Source: Shinella sp. PSBB067
GTDB lineage: Bacteria > Pseudomonadota > Alphaproteobacteria > Rhizobiales > Rhizobiaceae
Reading direction: 5' to 3'
Assembly: GCF_016839145.1 (NCBI RefSeq)
Contig: NZ_CP069303.1
Coordinates: forward strand, 4,455,001 to 4,519,000
Length of the DNA stretch: 64,000 nt
Below, in pieces: positions 35,889-46,070 of the stretch (the stretch's first letter is position 1; every line of letters begins with the position of its first letter). A program made the position numbers and the translations under genes. A model generated the notes under the pieces. It did no database searches. It worked only from the letters and a program-made list of their open reading frames with translations, and was not told the DNA's origin.

Positions 35889-36332
35889 TCAATGGGCGAG
35901 ATGCGACGACGGATCGGTCTTCACGTACCGCGCTTGCGCGAGGCTCCTGCGCAGGAAGGCGGTGTTGTCGTCGGGATCGGCGGACGGATCGTTGAAGGCG
36001 ACATGGGTCACCTCCACGCCGGCCTTGTCCTTCTGCAGGAGAAGCTTCGCATAGACGGTCACGCCCTGGGGGCGCAGTTCCATGTCCAGCGTCACTTCCG
36101 GCTCGGTGTCCCAGTCGAGCCGATAATCGCCGCCGGCGCCGAAATTGACCGTGCCGGGCAGGAAATAGAGCTCGGCCGCCGAAGAGACCAGGTCGGCAAG
36201 GTTACCGTAGCACTCGAAACGCAACAACGAGACGAGGTCGGCCGCGTCGAGCAGTCTGAGCTCGGTGGCGACCGGGCAGATTGCTTCGGCAACAATCTTC
36301 TCGCGCTCGGCGGAGTAGGTGCATTTTCTCAT
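35889..36332 (-). CDS. Conserved flagellar-operon protein, 147 aa, unknown
   Basis: Last gene of the leftward motA-fliM-fliN-fliG-flhB unit, five bases after flhB. A protein of this kind occupies the same place in Sinorhizobium. It has several Cys near the N-terminus (MRKCTYSAEREKIVAEAICP) and a beta-rich middle (EPEVTLDMELRPQGVTVYAK). No motif or export signal. A flagellar role is inferred from the conserved position. Confidence 0.75.
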   Translation of the reverse strand: MRKCTYSAEREKIVAEAICPVATELRLLDAADLVSLLRFECYGNLADLVSSAAELYFLPGTVNFGAGGDYRLDWDTEPEVTLDMELRPQGVTVYAKLLLQKDKAGVEVTHVAFNDPSADPDDNTAFLRRSLAQARYVKTDPSSHLAH

Positions 36333-36337
36333 CGGAT

Positions 36338-37417
36338 CTAGTTTACCCGTCTGGTCTGGGGCGAAGCTGCGTAAACCCGGTGAATCAGCTCCGCCACGGC
36401 TTTGTAGAACACCGGCGGAATCACACTATCCACCGAGACTTGCGCAAACATTGAGCGTGCGAGCGGCGGATCTTCGAAGACGGGAATTCCGTTCTCCTCG
36501 GCGATCTCGCGAATCTTGAGCGCGATGAGGTCCTGGCCCTTGGCGACGACGACCGGCGCATCGCCCTCTTCACGCACGTAGCGAAGCGCCACGGCAAAGT
36601 GCGTCGGGTTGGCGATGACGAGGGTCGCGCGCGGCACGGCCGTCATCATGCGGCGGCGGATGCGGTCGCGCTGGATGGAGCGCATGCGGGCCTTGACGAT
36701 CGGGTCGCCCTGCGCCTGCTTCATTTCCTCCTTGACCTCCTGCTTCGTCATCATCAGCTCGGTGAACCAGTGGTGGCGTGTCCAGGCGAAGTCGATGCCG
36801 GCGATGAGGGCGGTCGCGAAGAGGACGATCAGCAGCACCTTGTTGACATCGGAGGTCATCATGTAGAGGAGCGCGGCGGGCTCGGAGAACATCGTGTCGA
36901 GCGAGGCAAAGTAGTTGCCCCGCATGGCGAGCGCCACGACCAGCGACACGAGGAGGATCTTGATCAGCGACTTGCCGAACTCCACGAGGCCCTGCTTGCC
37001 GAAGAGACGCCCCAGTCCCTTCATCGGATTGAGCCGGCCGATCTGCGGGCGCACGCGCTCCAGCACCGGGCTTGGCAGGTTCTGGAAGACCGAGGAGGCG
37101 ATGCCGAACAGCATCATCATGGCGAGGATGGGCAGCAGCAGCTTGCCCGCTTCCCAGCCGAGATGCCGGAAGATCGCGATGACGTCGGTGCCGGACTTGA
37201 GGTTCCAGGCCTCGGGCTGCTCGAAGAAGTCGCGCAGCGTCTCGTTCATGCGGGAGACCCCGTCCGGCAGGAAGAAGACGAGGAAGAGATAGATCGCCAG
37301 CGTCGAGGCGAAGATCGTGATCTCGCGCGAGAAGGGCGTGTTGCCCTTTTCCATCGCGTCGCGAATCTTCTTCTCGGTCGGGAGTTCTGTTTTGCTGTCC
37401 TTGTCGTCGTCCGACAC
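36338..37417 (-). CDS. flhB: Flagellar export apparatus protein FlhB
   Basis: 359 residues from GTG 37417, preceded by GGGAGCGCGAC; the TTG at 37435 lacks a ribosome site. Four membrane helices fill the first half. The cytosolic domain contains the NPTH self-cleavage site ([14 protein letters not shown]), which switches export from rod/hook to filament proteins. The basic loop [13 protein letters not shown] precedes it. Confidence 0.96.
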   Translation of the reverse strand: MSDDDKDSKTELPTEKKIRDAMEKGNTPFSREITIFASTLAIYLFLVFFLPDGVSRMNETLRDFFEQPEAWNLKSGTDVIAIFRHLGWEAGKLLLPILAMMMLFGIASSVFQNLPSPVLERVRPQIGRLNPMKGLGRLFGKQGLVEFGKSLIKILLVSLVVALAMRGNYFASLDTMFSEPAALLYMMTSDVNKVLLIVLFATALIAGIDFAWTRHHWFTELMMTKQEVKEEMKQAQGDPIVKARMRSIQRDRIRRRMMTAVPRATLVIANPTHFAVALRYVREEGDAPVVVAKGQDLIALKIREIAEENGIPVFEDPPLARSMFAQVSVDSVIPPVFYKAVAELIHRVYAASPQTRRVN

Positions 37418-37474
37418 GTCGCGCTCCCAGGGCAAATCCGGCGAAAGGCCAAGCGGCTTTGCCGTTTGCCAACG

Positions 37475-37510
37475 AAAACGGCCCGAACCCCCGTCAGGAG
37501 ATTCGGGCCG
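37475..37510 (-). terminator. Rho-independent terminator between fliG and flhB
   Basis: On the reverse strand, CGGCCCGAA and TTCGGGCCG (37502-37510 and 37479-37487) form a nine-pair stem around a 14-base loop, followed at once by TTTTC. It lies inside what would otherwise be one operon, in the 133-base gap between fliG and flhB. Confidence 0.7.
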
Positions 37511-37550
37511 CTGATACGCTCGGCTTGCGGCCTTGTCGTGTCAAGCCGGA

Positions 37551-38591
37551 TCAGGCCGCCTGCTGCTCCCCGGCCGTCTCCTTCAACTGGATTTGCCCGG
37601 CGGCGGCAAGGCGGATGGCTTCCTGCGTGATCGAGCGGCGGGCGATGGCCACCTCGCGCGGATTGACGCCCTGGTCGCCGGCGGCAAGGTCCGACTCGAT
37701 CATGCGGCGCTGGCGCGCGCCGATGGCGGACAGGACCGCCTCGCGCAGTTCCATCGAGGCGCCGCGCAGCGCGGCGGTGATGATGTCGCCCGCGACGTCG
37801 TTGAACAGCGACACCCGGCTTCTCTGCGGCATGAGGAGCACGTCCTCGAAGAGGAAGATCTTCGGGCGCACCTTCTTGACCGATTCGGTCGAGACCGTTT
37901 CGAGCGAGGCGAGCATCTCGTCGACCTGCGATTTGTCCAGCTCGTTCATGAGGTCGGCGACCTTGTTCGTGCCGATCGAGTTGCGCTCGGCATCCAGCGC
38001 GTTGATCATCTCGATGACGCGCGCCTCGACGATCGCCGTCGCCTTGGGGCTCGCATCCTTCAGGTTGACGGTGCGGTTGATGATGTCCGGCCGGTTGGCC
38101 TCGGGAATTTCGAGCAGCACCTTCGCGCCGAAGGACGACGGCATCATCGACAGGATATAGGCGATGGTCTGCGGATGCTCGTTGAGCAGGAAGCCTGCCA
38201 CGAAGACCGGGTCGGCATCCTGCAGGCGGTCCCAGATCGTGTTCTCGTAGGCCTGGAAGGCGGCGCGGCGGCCGAGCAGGCCGTCCACCTCGTCCGGCGT
38301 CAGGCCTTCCTCGAGGATGCCTTCCATCATCTTGGCATTGTCCATCAGGCCCGCGCCTTCGGTGAACAGGTCCTCGAACTCGTTGACGAGGTCGATCAGT
38401 TCATGGGGCGGGATGGCGCGCAGGTTCTGCGCGGCGGCGATGATCTGCTGCAATTCGCTCTGGGTGAAATATTTCAGCAGCTTGCCGGCGACGCCCTTGC
38501 CCATGGCCAGAAGGACGGCTGCTGCCTTCTCGACCTGCGACAGCGGTGTTCCGACCGCCGTGGACGTCCCGAAATTTTCGAAATCCATCAT
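37551..38591 (-). CDS. fliG: Flagellar motor switch protein FliG
   Basis: 346 residues with the usual three domains. The middle has EHPQTIAYILSMM (the EHPQ motif), and the C-terminal torque helix shows the charged pattern RSRVSLFNDV and GARQRRMIESDLA. FliG sits on the FliF ring and contacts MotA. The gene lies 31 bases after fliN. Confidence 0.96.
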   Translation of the reverse strand: MMDFENFGTSTAVGTPLSQVEKAAAVLLAMGKGVAGKLLKYFTQSELQQIIAAAQNLRAIPPHELIDLVNEFEDLFTEGAGLMDNAKMMEGILEEGLTPDEVDGLLGRRAAFQAYENTIWDRLQDADPVFVAGFLLNEHPQTIAYILSMMPSSFGAKVLLEIPEANRPDIINRTVNLKDASPKATAIVEARVIEMINALDAERNSIGTNKVADLMNELDKSQVDEMLASLETVSTESVKKVRPKIFLFEDVLLMPQRSRVSLFNDVAGDIITAALRGASMELREAVLSAIGARQRRMIESDLAAGDQGVNPREVAIARRSITQEAIRLAAAGQIQLKETAGEQQAA

Positions 38592-38622
38592 GGATTTATC
38601 TCCCTGAACCCTCGACCGGGTA

Positions 38623-39198
38623 TCAGATCTTGCGTGTACTCTTTACTTCGATGAGCTTGACCCCGAAGCGGGTGTCGTCGTTTTCCAGAACGGTGATCTC
38701 GCCGCGGCCGATCACCCGGCCGTTGACCATGACCTCGACCGGCTCGCCGATGCGGCGGTCGAGCGCGATGGTGGCGCCCTCGCTGAGGTTCATGAGGCTG
38801 GAGACCTGCATCTGCGACGAGCCCAGAACGATCTGCAGATCGATCGGGATGTCCATGATGAGGTCCATGTTGGACTGCATGGCGCTGCCCGGGCGCGGCG
38901 CTTCGCGCGGTTCGGCGGAAAAATCGCCGCCGGCGCCGAAGTCGGATCCGGCAAAGCCGGTATTCGCGCCGAAATCCGTCGCCGCCGCGCCGCCGCCGAA
39001 GTCCGAACCGCCGAAATCGCCGCCGAACGCGGCGAGCGGATCGTCCGCCCCCCGTGCCGGAAAATCGGTGTCGATCCCGCCGGAGGCATCCTTCTGAAGA
39101 ACGCCGCGCAGGTCGTCGATCGCCTGTTCCAGCTCCTGGTCGCCGGCATTGATGGAAGACATGATGTCGTCAGCGATGGGTGTTTTCTTCGGTGCCAT
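38623..39198 (-). CDS. fliN: Flagellar motor switch protein FliN
   Basis: 191 residues. The C-terminal 90 residues are the SpoA fold of the switch C-ring ([38 protein letters not shown]). The N-terminal extension has a low-complexity stretch of repeated Asp-Phe-Gly units ([21 protein letters not shown]) at about 57-93, probably disordered. Longer than enteric FliN (137 aa), as usual in rhizobia. Confidence 0.94.
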   Translation of the reverse strand: MAPKKTPIADDIMSSINAGDQELEQAIDDLRGVLQKDASGGIDTDFPARGADDPLAAFGGDFGGSDFGGGAAATDFGANTGFAGSDFGAGGDFSAEPREAPRPGSAMQSNMDLIMDIPIDLQIVLGSSQMQVSSLMNLSEGATIALDRRIGEPVEVMVNGRVIGRGEITVLENDDTRFGVKLIEVKSTRKI

Positions 39199-39261
39199 AA
39201 GCCCACTATTCCATTCGAAACTTGCCTGAGGCGTGCCGCTTCACAGGCTTCACGCGCAAAA

Positions 39262-40206
39262 CTATCCGATGATGTGCTGGAGAAGATCGTCCTCCGAGCC
39301 GTAGGTATCCTTGACGCGGACCGTGTAGCGGGCACCCGACCGGCCGAATTCGCAGACATAGAGGTTGCGGCCGTTCGCATTCACCTCCACGCGCACGTCG
39401 CCCGCCTCGTTGAACGGGATGATGTCGCCGGCCTGCAGCCTGCTGATCGTGTCGAGGGTCTGCGCTTCGAGGTGGATGCGCGCCTCCAGCGTCACCTTGG
39501 AGCGGCGAACCTGCTCGCCGAGCTGCTCGCTCCATTCCGCACGCGTCTTCGGCGCATTGGCCGGCGTCGGCGCGGTGACCGTCGACTTCAGCAGCACCTC
39601 CTGCGGCACGACGACATGGAAGGTCGAGAGCACCGGCCCGATGCCGACGGCCATGTTGACCATGGCGACGAAGGTGTCGTCCGAACCGTCCTCGGCGGCC
39701 TTGCGGGTTTCCGCATTGTGCGCCGGGCCGAGGAAGGGCTCGAAGCCGTTCGCGCCGCGCACGGCGGTTTTCAGGACGCCCGAAATGCGGTCGAACATCA
39801 TGGCCGCGAGGTCGAGCTCGATCTTGGAGAGCGGCCGCGGCTCGGGATCCTCGATGGAGTTGCTGACGGCGCCGAGCATGTTCTCGACGAGGGTGATGAT
39901 CAGCGGGCTGTCGCAGATCAGCGTGAAGTGCTCGCACCAGTCGCGCAGCGAGGCATCGCAGAAGGCCATGGCGCCGCCGAGGCCGTTCGTCACCTCGCCG
40001 TACTTTCCCGTCGCAAAGCCGGCATAGGACACGGCGACCTCGAAGCCGAGTTCGCTTTCCAGCATGTCGGGCAGGAAATCGGCGAAGACCTCGCCGAGGC
40101 TGGCGCAGAGCCGGGAGATGGTCGCCTGGTCGCCGAGCTTGCCGGTGAGCCGGGCGAGGACGGTCGGGTCCATGGTCGGAAGATGTGTCACGGTTGCTGC
40201 GCTCAT
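39262..40206 (-). CDS. fliM: Flagellar motor switch protein FliM
   Basis: 314 residues: a CheC-like middle domain and a C-terminal SpoA domain (TISRLQAGDIIPFNEAGDVR). The N-terminal CheY-binding motif of enteric FliM (LSQxEID) is not evident at the start (MSAATVTHLPTMDPTVLARL). Start and length agree with rhizobial FliM. Three bases separate it from the motA stop. Confidence 0.93.
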   Translation of the reverse strand: MSAATVTHLPTMDPTVLARLTGKLGDQATISRLCASLGEVFADFLPDMLESELGFEVAVSYAGFATGKYGEVTNGLGGAMAFCDASLRDWCEHFTLICDSPLIITLVENMLGAVSNSIEDPEPRPLSKIELDLAAMMFDRISGVLKTAVRGANGFEPFLGPAHNAETRKAAEDGSDDTFVAMVNMAVGIGPVLSTFHVVVPQEVLLKSTVTAPTPANAPKTRAEWSEQLGEQVRRSKVTLEARIHLEAQTLDTISRLQAGDIIPFNEAGDVRVEVNANGRNLYVCEFGRSGARYTVRVKDTYGSEDDLLQHIIG

Positions 40207-40209
40207 GGG

Positions 40210-41088
40210 TCAGGCCGCCTTCGAATCGCCGCCGCCGCCGGGATTCATCATCTCCTGCTCAACCGCGTCGATCGACGGGCGCTCGTAGGAGGAGATGGTC
40301 TTGCGGCCGTATTCCAGCGCCACCTGCGGCACGGATCCGTTCATGTAGGCGAGCAGCGTCTGCTTGACGATGACGTAGAGCCGGTTCTGCTTCTCGCGCA
40401 CGACCTTGATGTTCGCGGTGATCGGCGCGACGACCGAATAGGACAGGAAGATGCCGAGCATGGTGCCGACGAGCGCCGAGCCGATGAGCCCGCCGAGGAC
40501 TTCCGGCGATTCGTTGATCTTGCTCATGGCCTTGATGACCCCGAGGACGGCCGCGATGATGCCGATGGCCGGGAAGGCGTCGCCCATCGTGGTCATCGCC
40601 TGGTAGGGCTTCATCTTGTCGCGCGTGATGGTCTGGATCTCCTCGTCCATCAGCGCCTCGATCTCGTGGGAGCGGGCATTGCCAATGATGATGAGGCGGA
40701 CATAGTCGCAGATGAAGGCGGTGAGTTCCTTGTTCTTCAGGACGGTCGGCGCGGACTGGAAGATCGGCGATTCCTCGGGATTGTCGATATGGGCTTCGAT
40801 CTCGTTGCGCGACTTGGTGCGCAGGTCCCGCATCAGGCTGTAGAGCACGCCGAGCGTATCGAGATAGTCGCGCTCCTTCGGCACCTTGTGCTTGAAGGCC
40901 TCGCCCAGCGCCTTGCCCGTCTCCTTGATCACCTTCATCGTGTTCGCCACGATGAAGCCGCCGACACCGGCGCCGCCGATGATCATGAGTTCGAACGGCT
41001 GGTTCAGCACCTCGACGTGCCCGCCCATGGCCATGAAGCCGCCCAAGACGCAGCCGATGGTGACGATGAGACCGATAATGATGTTCAT
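40210..41088 (-). CDS. motA: Flagellar motor stator protein MotA
   Basis: 292 residues with four membrane helices; [20 protein letters not shown] begins the first, and [20 protein letters not shown] contains the conserved region near the ion channel. It pairs with MotB (61512) to form the proton-driven stator. It heads the leftward operon; its promoter lies in the 170-base gap shared with the gene at 41259, which has a possible copy of the flagellar element (GGAACCG...CCCGGAA on the reverse strand). Confidence 0.96.
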   Translation of the reverse strand: MNIIIGLIVTIGCVLGGFMAMGGHVEVLNQPFELMIIGGAGVGGFIVANTMKVIKETGKALGEAFKHKVPKERDYLDTLGVLYSLMRDLRTKSRNEIEAHIDNPEESPIFQSAPTVLKNKELTAFICDYVRLIIIGNARSHEIEALMDEEIQTITRDKMKPYQAMTTMGDAFPAIGIIAAVLGVIKAMSKINESPEVLGGLIGSALVGTMLGIFLSYSVVAPITANIKVVREKQNRLYVIVKQTLLAYMNGSVPQVALEYGRKTISSYERPSIDAVEQEMMNPGGGGDSKAA

Positions 41089-41258
41089 GAGCGCAGGTGT
41101 CCCGACACAATTCTGACCGTTCCGGGATACGGTTCCAGCCTTGCGTGAAGCTGTACCTCACGGCGGGTTAACGGATCAGGTTCGCGCAAGCAAAACCCGT
41201 GAAGATCGTGGTTCAAAACGGACATCCATGTCGTCCCGAACCCGATCGGCAGCCCATC

Positions 41259-42038
41259 GTGACCACCACCTATACGAGCTACAAGCTGATTTCCGCCGAC
41301 CTCTCGACGTCGCTGAAGCGCGTCTCGGAGCAGCCGGACGTCAAGCGCGAGACGGAATACTATCTTTCGAAGATCGGCGGCATAAAGTCGGTCGACGCGT
41401 TCTTCGCCGACGACAGGCTCTATAACTACGTGATGAAGGCGCATGGCCTGGAGGACATGGCCTATGCCAAGGCCTTCATGCGCAAGGTGCTGACCGAGGG
41501 CATCGACGACAAGGACGCCTTCGCCAACAAGCTCTCCGACAGCCGCTACAAGGAACTGGCGGAATCGCTGAACTTCGCCCGCCACGGCGAGCTCGCCACC
41601 ACCTTCGACCGCGCCCAGAAGGGCGTCGTGGACAAATATGCGCGCGAGACCCTCGAAGTCAGCGCCGGCGAGGACAATACGGGCGTGCGGCTGGCGCTCT
41701 ATTTCGAGCGCATGGCCTCCTCGATCACCTCGGGCTATTCCATCATCGCCGACGACGCGCTGGCGCAGGTGGTCCGCACCGCGCTGCAGCTTCCCGCCGA
41801 ATTCGCCGGCACGGACGTCGACCGCCAGGCCGCCCATTATGAAAAGGCGATCGATCTTGCCGATTTCAAGGACCCGTCCAAGGTCGGCAAGTTCCTCGAG
41901 CGCTTCACCGCGATGTGGGAACTGGAGAACCCGTCGGGCAGCTACGATCCGCTCACGGTGTTCAAGTCGTCGAGCGTGACAGGCATCTCGACCGACCTCC
42001 TCCTTTCCATCAACAACCTGAAACTCGGAGGTCGCTGA
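41259..42038 (+). CDS. DUF1217 flagellar-locus protein
   Basis: 259 residues from GTG 41259 (ATG 41199 gives a 20-residue extension that looks unlikely). The sequence TTTYTSYKLISADLSTSLKR and the helical remainder are those of DUF1217, a family found in flagellar clusters of rhizobia, with a role in rotation or assembly not firmly established. Its stop comes one base before the flgF start. Confidence 0.85.
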   Translation: MTTTYTSYKLISADLSTSLKRVSEQPDVKRETEYYLSKIGGIKSVDAFFADDRLYNYVMKAHGLEDMAYAKAFMRKVLTEGIDDKDAFANKLSDSRYKELAESLNFARHGELATTFDRAQKGVVDKYARETLEVSAGEDNTGVRLALYFERMASSITSGYSIIADDALAQVVRTALQLPAEFAGTDVDRQAAHYEKAIDLADFKDPSKVGKFLERFTAMWELENPSGSYDPLTVFKSSSVTGISTDLLLSINNLKLGGR

Positions 42039-42039
42039 G

Positions 42040-42765
42040 ATGCAGACCGGGCTCTATGTATCGCTTTCGTCCCAGATCGCGCTCGACCGCCGCATGGCCA
42101 CCCTTGCCGACAACGTCGCGAACTCGACGACGGTCGGTTTCCGCGCCACGGAGGTGAAGTTCAACCAGGTCGTCAGCGACCAGAAGAACGCCGACGTCGC
42201 CTTCGTCTCGCAGGGCGAGGAGTTCCTCTCGGCGCGCAACGGCGGCCTGACGCAGACGAACGGCCAGCTCGATTTCGCGATCCGCGGCGAAGCCTGGTTC
42301 CAGGTGGACACGCCGGCCGGTCCCGCGCTCACCCGCGACGGCCGCTTCACGCTGACGGAGGCCGGCGACCTCGTGACGCTGAACGGCTATCCGGTGCTCG
42401 ATCCCGGCGGCGGTCCGATCCAGATCGATGCGAATGCCGGCCCCATCACGCTCAGCGCCGACGGCCAGCTCAACCAGAACGGCCGGCCGGTCGCCGCGCT
42501 CGGCATTTTCGAGGCCGACCTTTCCGGCGGCTTCGCGCGCGCCGGCAACAGCGGCATCATCACCACCATCCCGCCGCAGCCGGTGACCGACCGCGTCGAT
42601 GCCGGCGTGGCGCAGGGCTATGTTGAGGAATCGAACGTCAACGCCATCGCCGAGATGACGCAGCTCATCCAGGTCACCCGCGCCTTCGAGAATATCGCCG
42701 CGCTGATGCGCAGCAGCGAGGATTCCATGAACGAGGCGGTCCGCACGCTCGGGGGCAGCAAGTAA
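42040..42765 (+). CDS. flgF: Flagellar basal-body rod protein FlgF
   Basis: 241 residues. N-terminal rod motif LADNVANSTTVGFRATEVKF and the C-terminal helix (IAEMTQLIQVTRAFENIAAL). FlgF forms part of the proximal rod. Four bases separate it from fliI. Confidence 0.95.
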   Translation: MQTGLYVSLSSQIALDRRMATLADNVANSTTVGFRATEVKFNQVVSDQKNADVAFVSQGEEFLSARNGGLTQTNGQLDFAIRGEAWFQVDTPAGPALTRDGRFTLTEAGDLVTLNGYPVLDPGGGPIQIDANAGPITLSADGQLNQNGRPVAALGIFEADLSGGFARAGNSGIITTIPPQPVTDRVDAGVAQGYVEESNVNAIAEMTQLIQVTRAFENIAALMRSSEDSMNEAVRTLGGSK

Positions 42766-42768
42766 GCG

Positions 42769-44181
42769 ATGGCGACGACGGAAGGTGCGATGGCGAAAGA
42801 GACCGGCGTTCCCGAGGGCGGGCGCATGCTGAATGCCCTGGCGGGACTGGTGCGGCGCTATTCGACGCCGGAATTCTCGGTCGCCCATGGCGGCCATGTG
42901 CAGACCATCGCGGCCGGTAACTATACCGTCGGCGGCCTGTCGCGCCATGTGCGCCTCGGCGAGTTCGTCGCGCACAAGAGCGCCACCGGCATCCATCTCG
43001 GCGAGGTCGTCCGCGTCGAGCCGGAAACGGTGGTCGTCTGCCCCATCGAGCCGGGCGAGCCGATCGGCATCCACGACACCGTCATCCGCAAGGGCGCCTT
43101 CCGCGTCGCGCCGACCGCCGCCTGGTGCGGCCGCACGATCAACGCGCTCGGCGAGCCCATCGACGGCCTCGGGCCGCTGGTGCAGGGCGACGTGCGCCGC
43201 TCCATCTCCAACACCGCTCCGCCGTCCATGACGCGCAAGCGCGTCGAGAAGGGCTTCCAGACGGGCGTGCGCGCCATCGACATCTTCGCGCCGCTCTGCC
43301 TCGGCCAGCGTCTCGGAATCTTCGCCGGCTCCGGCGTCGGCAAGTCGACGCTGCTGTCGATGCTCGCCCGCGCCGACGCCTTCGACAGGGTGGTCATCGC
43401 GCTGGTCGGCGAGCGCGGCCGCGAAGTGCGCGAATTCATCGAGGACACGCTCGGCGAAAACCTCGCCAAGTCCGTCGCGGTCGTCGCGACCAGCGACGAG
43501 AGCCCGATGCTGCGCAAGATGGCGCCGCTGACGGCCGTCACCATCGCCGAGCACTACCGCGACCAGGGCGACAACGTGCTGCTGATCATCGACAGCGTGA
43601 CGCGCTTTGCCCATGCGATCCGCGAGGTGGCGACCGCCTCCGGCGAGCCGCCCATCGCCCGCGGCTACCCGGCCTCCGTCTTCACCGAGCTGCCGCGCCT
43701 CCTGGAGCGCGCCGGGCCGGGCGCGGAGGGCACCGGCACGATCACGGCGATCATCTCGATCCTCGTCGACGGCGACAACCACAACGACCCGATCGCCGAC
43801 TCGACGCGCGGCATCCTCGACGGCCATATCGTCTTGGAACGCAGCCTGGCCGAGGAGGGGCGCTATCCGCCGATCAACCCGCTCGCCTCCATTTCGCGCC
43901 TTGCCCGCAAGGCCTGGACGCCGGACCAGGAGAAGCTGGTCTCGCGGCTGAAGGCGCTGATCCACCGCTTCGAGGAAACGCGCGACCTGCGCCTCATCGG
44001 CGGCTACCGCCCGGGCGGCGATCCCGACCTCGACATGGCGATCAAGCAGGTGCCGATCATCTACGAGGTTCTCAAACAGACGCCGGGCGAAAGGCCCGCC
44101 GGCGATGCCTTCGCCGATCTCGCGATCGCGCTGAAGAACGCGGCAGGGCAGGGCGCGGCGCCGGCCGTGCGAAGGGGATGA
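42769..44181 (+). CDS. fliI: Flagellar export ATPase FliI
   Basis: 470 residues. Walker A is GIFAGSGVGKST, Walker B VLLIIDSVTRFAH, and the F1-beta-like signature (PASVFTELPRLLERAGPG) follows. It energises export of flagellar proteins, with a FliH-type regulator (see 60865). The stop overlaps the next start (GGATGA). Confidence 0.96.
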   Translation: MATTEGAMAKETGVPEGGRMLNALAGLVRRYSTPEFSVAHGGHVQTIAAGNYTVGGLSRHVRLGEFVAHKSATGIHLGEVVRVEPETVVVCPIEPGEPIGIHDTVIRKGAFRVAPTAAWCGRTINALGEPIDGLGPLVQGDVRRSISNTAPPSMTRKRVEKGFQTGVRAIDIFAPLCLGQRLGIFAGSGVGKSTLLSMLARADAFDRVVIALVGERGREVREFIEDTLGENLAKSVAVVATSDESPMLRKMAPLTAVTIAEHYRDQGDNVLLIIDSVTRFAHAIREVATASGEPPIARGYPASVFTELPRLLERAGPGAEGTGTITAIISILVDGDNHNDPIADSTRGILDGHIVLERSLAEEGRYPPINPLASISRLARKAWTPDQEKLVSRLKALIHRFEETRDLRLIGGYRPGGDPDLDMAIKQVPIIYEVLKQTPGERPAGDAFADLAIALKNAAGQGAAPAVRRG

Positions 44182-44744
44182 CAGTGACGGATTCCGACGC
44201 AGACGAGACCATCCATCCGCTCCGGCGCAAGGAGCGCGGGCGGCGCTACAGCTTCGGCGACAAGCTTATTGTCGGCGCCGGCGTGATGCTTGCGGCCGGT
44301 GCGGCCTTCTTTCCCTGGTACGTCTTCCTCAACCCGGAAAAGTTCTCGGTGCCGACGCTCTGGCAGGGCACGACCCGCAACCTGCCGGAAATGCCGGGCA
44401 AGCAGGTGGTGAGCGTCTCGCCCGCCGCCATGGTCGACGACGACAAGGATCCTGCTCCCGCCAGCCTCGACCCGGTCGCCACGGCCACCACGTCCGGGCT
44501 CGGCGCGGAGACGTCGCTCGGCGCACCGGTGGAGACCGGCCTCGACCAGCCGCTACCCGCCGATTCCGGCTTCCGCCTGATGCATGTGGCCAACGGCCGG
44601 GCGCTGATCGAGGACGCCCGCGGCATGTATATCGTGCGCGTCGGCTCGATCCTGCCGGACAACAGCCGCCTCGCCACGCTGGAGCAGCGCGACGGCGCCT
44701 GGGTCATCGTGACCTCGAACGGCGACGTCATCAAGCGCAACTGA
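44178..44744 (+). CDS. Conserved flagellar-cluster membrane protein, 188 aa
   Basis: Overlaps fliI by four bases. A basic N-terminus (LRRKERGRRYSFGDK) precedes one membrane helix (LIVGAGVMLAAGAAFFPWYVF, about 32-52), followed by a low-complexity region and a beta-rich C-terminal domain (RLMHVANGRALIEDARGMYI). The C-terminal part looks periplasmic. A gene of this sort follows fliI in Sinorhizobium; function unknown. Confidence 0.75.
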   Translation: MTVTDSDADETIHPLRRKERGRRYSFGDKLIVGAGVMLAAGAAFFPWYVFLNPEKFSVPTLWQGTTRNLPEMPGKQVVSVSPAAMVDDDKDPAPASLDPVATATTSGLGAETSLGAPVETGLDQPLPADSGFRLMHVANGRALIEDARGMYIVRVGSILPDNSRLATLEQRDGAWVIVTSNGDVIKRN

Positions 44745-44928
44745 GGGGCGGCTTCCGCGCCGTCACGATTCGGCCGGCCTCCAGTGGCCGGCCGGCTGCG
44801 CGCTGCAACGCGCAGCCTTGTCTTTTATTTCCCCGGAAATTCAGGAGCTTGCCGGCAGGCCGCCGCCAATGCAAGTCCCACGCAAGATTGGCTCCGTAGG
44901 TTCACCGCGAACAAGGATGGAGCTTGTC

Positions 44929-45309
44929 ATGCAACCGATACAACTGTTTGAACTGGCATCGAAACAGGCCGAATGGCTGGCCGTCCGCCAGAGCGTGGTT
45001 GCAGGCAACATCGCCAATTCCAACACGCCCGGCTTCAAGGCGAAGGACGTGACCCCCTTCCAGTCGGTGCTCGAGACGACGGGCATCCGCATGGCGGCGA
45101 CGCAGCCCGGCCACTTCACCGAAACCGAAATGGCCAGCCGCGTCATCGAGACCCGGCCCACCGAGGAGATCGGCGTGCAGGAGTCGGGCAACACCGTCGG
45201 CCTTGCCGAGGAACTCATGAAAGAGGGCCAGGTCAAGCGTGAGTTCGAGTTGAATGCCGGCCTCGTAAAGGCCTTTCATCGCATGATGCTGATGACAGTC
45301 AGAAGGTAA
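44929..45309 (+). CDS. flgB: Flagellar basal-body rod protein FlgB
   Basis: 126 residues from ATG 44929 (GGAGCTTGTC before it; an ATG at 44917 adds four residues). The rod motif is VAGNIANSNTPGFKAKDV. First gene of the flgBC-fliE-flgGAI-motE-flgH-fliL-fliP operon. The 184 bases before it contain inverted GC-rich segments (GGCCGGCC twice) but no copy of the flagellin-type element. Confidence 0.94.
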   Translation: MQPIQLFELASKQAEWLAVRQSVVAGNIANSNTPGFKAKDVTPFQSVLETTGIRMAATQPGHFTETEMASRVIETRPTEEIGVQESGNTVGLAEELMKEGQVKREFELNAGLVKAFHRMMLMTVRR

Positions 45310-45312
45310 GAA

Positions 45313-45732
45313 ATGGATCCGCTCGTAGCTTCCCTGAAAGTCGCGGCCTCGGGTATCGAGGCGCAGTCCACCCGCATACGCATCGTCTCGGAAAATCTCG
45401 CCAACGCCCGCTCGACGGGTGACACGCCCGGCGCCGATCCCTTCCGCCGCAAGACCGTGACCTTCTCGGCCGAGCTCGACCGCGCGACCAACGCCTCGCT
45501 CGTCCAGGTCTCGCGCCTCGGCTTCGACGAAGGCGACTTTTCCAGCGAGTACGATCCCGGCAACCCGGCGGCCGACGAGAAGGGCTTCGTCAAGATGCCG
45601 AATGTCAACGTGCTGGTCGAAATGGCCGACATGCGGGAAGCCAATCGCTCCTACGAGGCGAACCTCCAGAGCATCAAGCAGTCGCGCGACCTGATCAGCG
45701 CGACGATCGACCTCCTGAGGGCCTCGCAATGA
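45313..45732 (+). CDS. flgC: Flagellar basal-body rod protein FlgC
   Basis: 139 residues; motif [20 protein letters not shown] and the C-terminal [15 protein letters not shown]. Proximal rod component. Starts three bases after flgB and overlaps fliE by four (ATGA). Confidence 0.95.
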   Translation: MDPLVASLKVAASGIEAQSTRIRIVSENLANARSTGDTPGADPFRRKTVTFSAELDRATNASLVQVSRLGFDEGDFSSEYDPGNPAADEKGFVKMPNVNVLVEMADMREANRSYEANLQSIKQSRDLISATIDLLRASQ

Positions 45733-46061
45733 TCGACAGCATCAAGAGCATAAACGGCCTTCTTTCCGGCAGCGCCCTGACGGGCGTCGAGACGGGAAGC
45801 GCGAATTCCGTCTCCGCCGCCGCCGCGCAGGGAACGGGCTCACAGGTGAGCTTCGCCCAGATCATGGGCGACATGGCAAGCGACATGGCCAACACGGTGA
45901 AACTCGGCGAGGCCAAGTCCTTCGAAGCCATCCAGGGCAAGGCATCGACCCGTGAAGTGGTCGACGCCGTCATGAACGCCGAGCAGACGCTGCAGACCGC
46001 CATCGCCATCCGCGACAAGGTCGTCACCGCCTATCTCGAAATAGCCAGAATGCAGATCTGA
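45729..46061 (+). CDS. fliE: Flagellar hook-basal body protein FliE
   Basis: 110 residues, C-terminal helices ([38 protein letters not shown]) join the MS ring to the rod. Overlaps flgC; nine bases separate it from flgG. Confidence 0.94.
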   Translation: MIDSIKSINGLLSGSALTGVETGSANSVSAAAAQGTGSQVSFAQIMGDMASDMANTVKLGEAKSFEAIQGKASTREVVDAVMNAEQTLQTAIAIRDKVVTAYLEIARMQI

Positions 46062-46070
46062 GGACCGGAC

